Assembly (NCBI GenBank): GCA_032164245.1
Contig: JAVMKO010000006.1
Location: forward strand, 9,315,001-9,379,000
Direction of reading: 5' to 3'
Source of the DNA: Sternotherus odoratus
Taxonomy: Eukaryota > Chordata > Testudines > Kinosternidae
DNA length: 64,000 nucleotides
The position numbers and the translations under genes were made by a program. Of this stretch, positions 28,301 to 37,300 are shown in pieces (position 1 is the first letter of the stretch; each line of letters starts with the position of its first letter). The notes below the pieces were generated by a model, which ran no database searches, was not told the origin of the DNA, and saw only the letters and a list, made by a program, of their open reading frames with translations.

Positions 28301-31300
28301 CCCCATGCCAATGGTATTGTTGCATAGAATCTTTACTTAACTGAGTTTACTTGTTGATTAAAGTTATTAACAGATCAAAAAGAAGACTGGCCTCAGTGCC
28401 CAGGGATACTCAACTCAGTTCTTTCTCTTGACCAGAAAATTTTACCACAGTCAAAGCACAAGGCCAAGTAGAAGCCATTCCCTTTTATTTAAAAACGGAT
28501 TTCCCACCTCATTTCTTATTGATATATTTTCCCCCTAAATAAAATTGTTCTGAAAATTCATTAAAAATCTGACTTGTGGTCACATATTTCAGCAATTGTC
28601 CCAGTTGGAGATCTTCTTGGATACATGCCAACACTGCATATAGCTCTGTTACAGATGTAAAAAAAATTTTTTTTTGAATCATTAAACATTGTGAAAACAA
28701 ATTACACATTTTCATTTACCTTTTGGGATCAAACGTTTCTGCTCCACCTCTGGAACCTCCTCCAGGAGTTCGCCATGCCAGGCGTTCAATGTACTCATCT
28801 GCCACAAAAGGCTCCTAGCCACAGAATAAAGACTCTTTACAATGTGCAACAGTGGGTAATTTACTAAATTGCTATTTACGCATCACTATGAAAGTGGTTA
28901 AAAATTTCATTGCAATAAAGGCCACACACAGTGTGGACAGTAACCATCACCTTTCTTGTTTATATATTTAATCTACAAATCTACAAACTATATAAGAATG
29001 GTATACTGGACATCTAGTTCAAAGATTGCCAAACTATGGTCTGTGGACTACTGGTGATCCACAGAACACTTGCTGGTGACCTGCAAAAGGCTAACTATTA
29101 ACAGGATTCTGGCTCCTGTTTCCAGATGAGACAAAAAGACCAGAGGGAAGGGAAGGATAAGAAGAGGAGCAAAAGCAGATAGTGATTTCAACAAAATGCC
29201 AATTATTTTTTCAAAAAGGACAACATACTTGGTGTATGATAGATATTTTAGTAAATTTTGTATTTTAGCTAACTTTCCCATAAAATCAAATCCTGTACCT
29301 GCCAGAGACATTATTCAACTGTGAATGGGAGGGAAGACAGATTGTTTCACCATTCATTCTATTAAGATGCAGTCCGCACTATGTAAAACTATAACTTAAC
29401 TGACTCAATTTTTATTTTTTAAACGTGACTAAATCTTAACAAATATTGAAAAATACACAATTTGGTAACACCCACCCACCTTTAAATCAGTATTACTACT
29501 CACCATTTCTACCCCAGTGCTATATTAGAGGCCATCGCCTCATGAACCCCAAGAGTTCAACATTAACCCTTTATCGGCCCAGTAACTTACATAGGATCAG
29601 GATCTTCCCTTATCCCATTTGAAAACTTTCAGATGATGCATAGTATTAGTTCTAGTACTAAATAGACATGTCTGCTTTCCAACTCATCAGTAGTAGTTCA
29701 TCAGAAACTACACGTTAAAATGGTTTCTGGTTGCTCAACCTAGTATGGCACTAGTACAAGACTTTAAATAGCAACTCCCAAAATTCTGACCAGAGTAATA
29801 CGGAGACCTATCTAATGCTGAGACCTTTAAGTAAAGGAGGAAGTACGAGAAGAAGTGTGCGAAAGGGACGGACTCCTTCTCATTCTGAGAAAGCAGGACG
29901 ATCAGCGAGTTATCTTAAGTGTCTGTACACAAATGCAATAAGCCTGGCAAACAAGCAGAGAGAACTGGAAGTCCTGGCACAGTCAAGGAATTATGATGTT
30001 ACTGGAATAACAGAGACTTGGTGGGATAACTCACATGACTGGAGTACTGTCATGGATGGATATAAACTGTTCAGGAAGGACAGGCGGGGCAGTTGCATTG
30101 TATGTAAGAGAGCAGTAGGAATGCTCAGAGCTCCTGTATGAAAGAAACTGCAGTGACCATGAGATAGTAAAGTTCAGAATCCTGACACAAGGAAGAAAGG
30201 AGAGCACCAGACTAGAGACCCTGGACTTCAGAAAAGCAGACTGACTCCCTCAGGGAACTAATTGGCAAGGTCCCCTCGGAGAAAAATATGAGGGGGAAAG
30301 GAGTCCAGGAGAATTGGCTGTATTTTAAAGGATCTTTATTGAGGTTGCAGGAACAAAAAATCCCAAAGTGTAGAAAGAATAGTAAATATGGCAAGCAGCC
30401 AGCCTGGCTTAACTGAAATTCTTGCTGATCTTAAACAAAACAAAACAAAAAAAGAAGCAGCTTACAAGAAGTGGAAGACTGGACAAATGACCAGGAAGGA
30501 GTATAAAAATATTGCTCAGGCATGTGAAATCAGAAAGGCCAAATCAAACTTGGAGTTGCAGCTAGCAAGGGATGTTACGAGTAACACGAAGGGTTTATTC
30601 AGATGTGTTAGCAACAAGGTGTGGTCAAGGAAAGTGTGGGTCCCTTACTGTATGAGGGAGGCAACCTAGTAACAGAGGATGTAGAAAAAGCTAATGTACT
30701 TAATGCTTTTTTTGCCTCTGTCTTCACAAACAAAGCCAGCTCCCACACTACTGCACTGGGCAGCACAGCATGGAGAGGAGGTGACCAGCTCTCCGTGGAG
30801 AAAGAAGCAGTTCAGGACTATTTAGAAAAGCTGGATGAGCATATGTCCATGGGAACAGATGCACTGCATCTGCGGGTGCTGAAGGAGTTGGTAGATGTGA
30901 TTGCAGAGCCATTGGCCATTATCTCTGAAACTCATGGCATTAGGGGAGGTCCCGGATGAGTGAAAAAAGGCTAATGTAGTACCCATCTTTTTAAAAGGGA
31001 AAAAGAGGAAGATCCAGGGAACTACAGGCCAGTCAGCCTCATAGAATCATAGAATATTAGAGCTGGAAGGGACCTCGGGAGATCATCTAGTCGAACCCCC
31101 TGCTTAAAGCAGGACTAACCACAACTAAATCATCCCAGCCAGGGTTTTGTCAAGCCTGACCTTAAAAACCTCTAAGGAAGAAGATTCTACCCCCTCCCTA
31201 GGTAACCCATCCCAGTGGTTCAACACCCTCCTAGTGAAAAAGTTTTTCCTAATATCCAACCTAAACCTTCGCCACTGCAACTTGAGACCATTACTCCTTG

Positions 31301-34300
31301 TTCTGTCAGCTGGTACCACTGAGAACAGTCTACATCCATCCTCTTTAGAACCCCCTTTCAGGCAGTTGAAAGCAGCTATCAAATCCCCCCTCAGTCTAGT
31401 CTTCTGTAGACTAAACAAACCCAGTTCCCTCAGCCTCTCCTCATAAGTCATGTGCTCCAGGCCCCTAATCATTTTTGTTGCCCTCCTCTGGACTCTTTCC
31501 CATTTTTTCACATCTTTCTTGTAGTGTGGGCCCCAAAACTGCACACAGTACTCCGGATGAGGCCTAACCAATGTCAAATAGAGGGGAACAATCACGTCCC
31601 TCGATCTGCTGGCAATGCCCCTACTTATACAACCCAAAATACCATTAGCCTTCTTGGCAACAAGAGCACACTGTTGACTCATGTCAATCCCCATCACCAC
31701 GCTTTTAAAGCCCCACAAATTTTTGAACTGACTGTTCAGCTTGGCAAGCACACCTAGCATAAATATACAGAGGTGAGAAATAACAGACTTCAACCCTATT
31801 GTCCCTCTGCAAATTTATATACAGAGTCAATCCTTTACCTCTCTCTAAAAATGCAAAAGTTTCAAAAAGTTCAATGAATAGAAGATTGTTGGGGGTGGAA
31901 TAGATCTGGACAAGGAGAAGAAGTCTGGAGATAATTATGAGAAGGGATGGACAGTAATATGAGAAGGTAGTAGAAACAAATGTGAAACTGTTTGAGCAGC
32001 ATATTCCAGAAGTCTTGAGGTATTTCTGAGTGTAGTCTTCATTGATTTGAGATCTACCATACCATTCTCTCACTAGATGGGAAAACCTAGAATGGCAGCA
32101 GGCCATAAAAGAGATCCAGTTTGGGAATGTTTTAATGAAGTTTCTCTACCCATGGGTAAGACAAGCATGCGTGTAAAATGCAAATAGTGCAACAAAGAAA
32201 TACAAAGCCTGGTTGCCCAAATTAAATAACATCATGAAAAGTGTTCCTTCTCAGGAGGAAGCTGCACTGAAGATGCATGAAAGGAACATGGCTGAATATG
32301 CGGCATCTTCAAATTGGTAACAAGGTAAATATTTATTTCATACTTTTTTAACGACAGCCTGTCTTCCTTCTGGACTATTCTTGAATTCTCGTGTTGGAGA
32401 AAAAAATGTAGTTGTTACTCTATGGCACTATCATTTTAGATGCAGTTGTGATAGAAAAAATAAATTGCTGAATAGGCAGTTCTTCCTTTTACAATTTCAC
32501 CTTTAAACTAGTACTGAATGTCAGTGAATGCAAACAGTACTACTAAATGAGCAGTATGGTAGTAATAAATAACTGCACTGACTTATTTTGTTTAGGAGAA
32601 TCCTTCCTCAACATACAGGATTCTGAAGACTATCCACCTTGAATGATGGATCACCGTTATTTTCTATAGTTTCAGAGCTATCTGCCAGTGATAGAGTTTC
32701 AGTCACATCAGTATGTCACATAGCCACAATATATCACCTGTAGCAAAAAGAGGGAAAAAATCATCCAGAAACAACCATAGCTAAGTTTGTGATAAGAACC
32801 AGCTGATTACAAAAAGGGGTAATTAATGAAAAAATTGCCCGGTTTGATTAAGCAACAAACTCTCCTTTCCAAATGATTGACCCACTGGGGGAGCGCTCGG
32901 CAACCCCCAGTTTGAGATACCCTGATCTACACACTACAATTTCAACATGGCTGCTACATAGATATCAAATACTCATATGTGATAGATGTCAAATTTTGCC
33001 ATCTGATATGGAAATTCCACAAGACAAAGAAAAAGAAAGAAAAATTTAACAGCAACGTCTACTTCCTGGGCAAATGCAAGAAACAAAACATTATCAGTAA
33101 TGCTCTGACCAATACATACAACTCCAAATACACTGACATGTTCTGCAGAAGGACTTCAGAAAAACTTAGAAACCATCTCTTATAATTTACATACTCCAGA
33201 AGAGACTTACTCCCATACACCGTAAAGGGGAGGAGGGGGAACAGGATACCTACCTGGGGATTATGTAAAAAAACCTAAAACACCTATCAAAAAACCTGAT
33301 GACAGCCTGTGATGTTATTGACATGAACTGTAACTGCATAGATTGCTGAAAACAAGATCCTACAGTAGCACCAAATCTTGTACAAATGAGGTCAAGTAAG
33401 GGGTCTATGAAAAGGTTCAAGAATAGCAGCCATGATAGTCTGTATCTGTAAAGAAAGACAGGAATACTTGTAGCACCTTAGAGACTAACTAGTTTATTTC
33501 AGCATAAATTTAAGCTTATGCTGAAATAAACTAGTTAGTCTCTAAGGTGCTACAAGTACTACTGGATTTCTTTATGAAAAGGTTGTAATTTGCTGGTTAT
33601 GTTTATGCTGTCTATACATGTGTATCATTTTTGTATGTGAAGTTACGGATATTGGCTATGTACTTATATCTCAATGCTTTTAATTCTAAATAGCACCAGT
33701 GAAGCTATTCGGCCAATTTATTGAGAAGGGACTCTTCAGATTAAGTGCCCAATTGAGAAACACTTAACTGACAATGGACCTTGGGAGACTTCAATCCACA
33801 ATTGGAGTTACCTTCCTAAGAACATTCAAGGTAGCATGTGAGCAATGGCTGCAGCTCTTTACAGGTACAGATCATGCATGGAGATTTGACTTGCCCATGT
33901 AACCCCAAACTCCACCTGGCTGCTGTGATTTTCCACAGTAAGAACAAAGAGGTCCTTCCAAATGGCAGAGGATATAAAAGGCCCTGGAAACCCCTCCATT
34001 TTGTCTTCACTCCTGCTTCCAACCTCTGGAGAAACTTTCCTAAAAATCGAAGCTCTAAACAAAGGACTGAACAACCCATCCAAGCTAGGATGTTTCTACT
34101 CTCGGGACTTAATTTGAGACTGCAATTTATTCCAGCACTTCTTGGTTCAGGCTTATAGCACTTTGTAGTGGTTCTATGTATTTTATTCCATTTAGCCAAT
34201 TTTAACTCTCAAAAATAAAAAACTTTCTTTTTATGAATAAACCTTTAGATTTTAGATTCTAAAGGATTGGCAACAGCATGATTTGTGGGTAAGATCTGAC

Positions 34301-37300
34301 TTGTATATTGACCTGGGTCTGGGTTCTTTGGGATCAGAAGAACCTTTTTTATTTTACTGGGGTTTTGGTTTTCATAACCATTCGTCACTATAAGGAGTGG
34401 TGCTGGCAGTGATACACGGGAATGGGAGCATTGAGGGAATTGCTTGTAGGATTTCTGATCAGTCAGTGGGGTGCAACCGAAGTCCTCTCTGTTTGGTGAG
34501 AAACCATGGCACCAGGACTCACCATATGGACACAACACCTCCTCATCGTCATTCATCAAGACAACCCCTAATAGAGCTGAATCATCGTTAGTCTCCAAGG
34601 AATTGAACTTCTGCCCCACCACAGAAACTGATACCATACTAACATGGAGAATTAGAAGAATTATTTTGCAAACCCATCCTCAAAGAATTATTTCACAAGA
34701 CAACACACAAATCCCCGCCAATAGTCATAAGAAAAAAGTATCATCTGACTGGTTACCCCACAGTGATGAAATCACACACTATCATTACATTGATTGCTTT
34801 AGAAAAACTGACTGTGAAATTCCATAATCATCACATCCACCACAATCTCTCTACCACTGAGAGGACAGCTACAACAGTCCCTGAAATCATCAAACAGTGA
34901 TCAAACCAGCAGACAAAGGAGAGACTTCTCAACCATGAGGACTACATTAACAAGGCCAAACAACTCTCTTACACCACCTACTATAAAGGAGTCAAAGACG
35001 ACCCCATACTACAGTTCACACAGGAACTTAAGGATATCACCAAATCCTTCCACAAACAACTCCAAGAGAAACTCTATAACTTCATTTCCCACGAACCCAC
35101 TTGAGGGACCCTCCACATCCTTCCCAAGATGCACAAACAAGGGAACCTAGGCAGATCCATCTTATTTGGTCATGGCATATTTATTGGCAGATGATCAGGA
35201 CTCAGAAGGCATCCTCAAACCACTTACCGCACAAAGGGCAAGCTTCCTCCAGGACGCAACTGATTTCCTCCAGAAACTCCACAACATTAACAATTTCCCT
35301 CAAAACACCATCTTTGCATGGATGTCACCTCCCTTCATACCAACATCCCTCATAATGATGGCATTGCTGTCTTGTAGATATTTGAGGCAGGCAATGGACA
35401 ATACTCAGCTAACTACTCCAAACACACCACCAAACTCATCATTTCATCCTTGCCCATAATTTTACATTCAACAGCACTTTGTCCAAACCATGGGAACAGC
35501 CATGGATATTAGGATGGCTCCCCAATGTCAGCTCTTCATGGACCCCCTTTGAGGAAGAATTTGTGGCCAAATATACCAAGAAATCAATGATATGACTGAG
35601 ATACATCAGTGATATTTTCATCTGCTGGACAGATGACCTACACTCTCTCAGATTTCCACCACAACTTCAACAATCACCACTACCCATCCATCAAAACTCT
35701 CTCTAGAACACTCCTGCACCAGTATCAATTTCCTGGCCACCACAATCAGCTTCAACAACTATATAAAAGAAACTCACAGATCACCACTTACTTTCACAGA
35801 TCCTGTAACCACACCAAGAAATCCTTTAATTTACAGCCAGGCAACAGAGAATATGCTTCAAGGAGAAAGTCCAGGATATACACCTTAACATACGTAAAAC
35901 TGCCTTCGTTGAACAAGGACATTCCACCAGAGAAGTAGATCCAATCATGGAATGGACCACTCAAATAACCAGAAAGAATCAGTTTCTATAGGGAAAATGG
36001 GGGACCACACCAACTGCACACACTTGTTGTCACCTACACCTCATACTGCAACCCATATGGGGCATCATTAAACAGTTACGACCTATACTCAATGGGATCA
36101 CATCTTGAAAGAAATTTTCCCCAATCCACACTTCTGGCCTTAAAATAACCACTCAACCTCCCCAAGCACGTCATCAAAAGCAACCTCCCCACAGACCAGG
36201 ACCAATGCAAAGCAGCACCAGACCCTGCCAGAACAGATGCAAAACCTGAAGACATATCTCCACTGCTATGATGATCAATATTCCCCACAAGACATCTTTC
36301 AAGATGCCTAACGTGGAGTAGCTCATTCACTGCACAGTCTCAACAACTGTGTGGGTGAAACCAGACAATAACTACACTCTCAAATGAACTCGCATGAAAA
36401 AAAGATTAAAAAAACAAGTCACCCATGTCTGAACATTTTTCACAAAACCATCACTCCACACACCTCTCAATCCTCATCCTCAAAGAAAATCTGAACACCA
36501 CCTTCAAAAGATGAACCTGGGAGGTTAAGTTTATAACTTTGCAAGACACTAATAACCATGGATCCAATAAATACATTGGATTTATGGCTTATTATAATAA
36601 TCTAACCACTCCTCGTTTGTCCTCTGACTGCAGACGTGTTAGCAGGCCATTTCACCTTGAATGGTCTCTGTCAATATGTATTAGCTACTTATGCTAAACA
36701 ATGTGTTTCACTTTGTATCTAGCTGTGACACTGAGTCCCTTCCCCACACCTGAAGTAGTGCGCTTTGTTGCTCAAAAGCTTGTCTTTCTCACCAACAGAA
36801 CTTGATCCAATGAAAGACATTACCTCACTCACCTTCTATCACTAATATCCTGGGACCAACCCAGCTAAACCACAACTACAAACCATTTTATGTCACTTTA
36901 CAACCAATTCCATTTTGTAATGCAGAAAAGATCCATTGTTTTATGCATGTCCAACAGCTACACTACAAAATGCAACCATGTTATCTTCAGGATGATGAGG
37001 CAAACATTTTTCCAGACAATTATAAAGTAAAGAGTTACCATTGCTTTTTTCTTCAGACACAAGCCAGAAAAAAGTGTGTTATAGCATGAAGCGGTCATAA
37101 TAATGATTCACAATGGATCTGACTCAAATACAGTAGCAGAATAACTATTCTGGGGCTAGGGAGAAGTTTTAATGCAAATGTTCCAAGACTGGTCCACAAA
37201 ACATTGCCAGGTGATGTATGAAGCATCTGCTGGGCACTTGATGCTGACTTGCCTCCATGCAACAACCAATGGAAATGGTCTATAACAATAGCTCTACTAT

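Noticed and set aside
31125..31793. 222-codon minus-strand open frame as a host gene
   Set aside because: It is the C-terminal part of CR1 reverse transcriptase with the CR1 3' tail attached; a retrocopy fragment.
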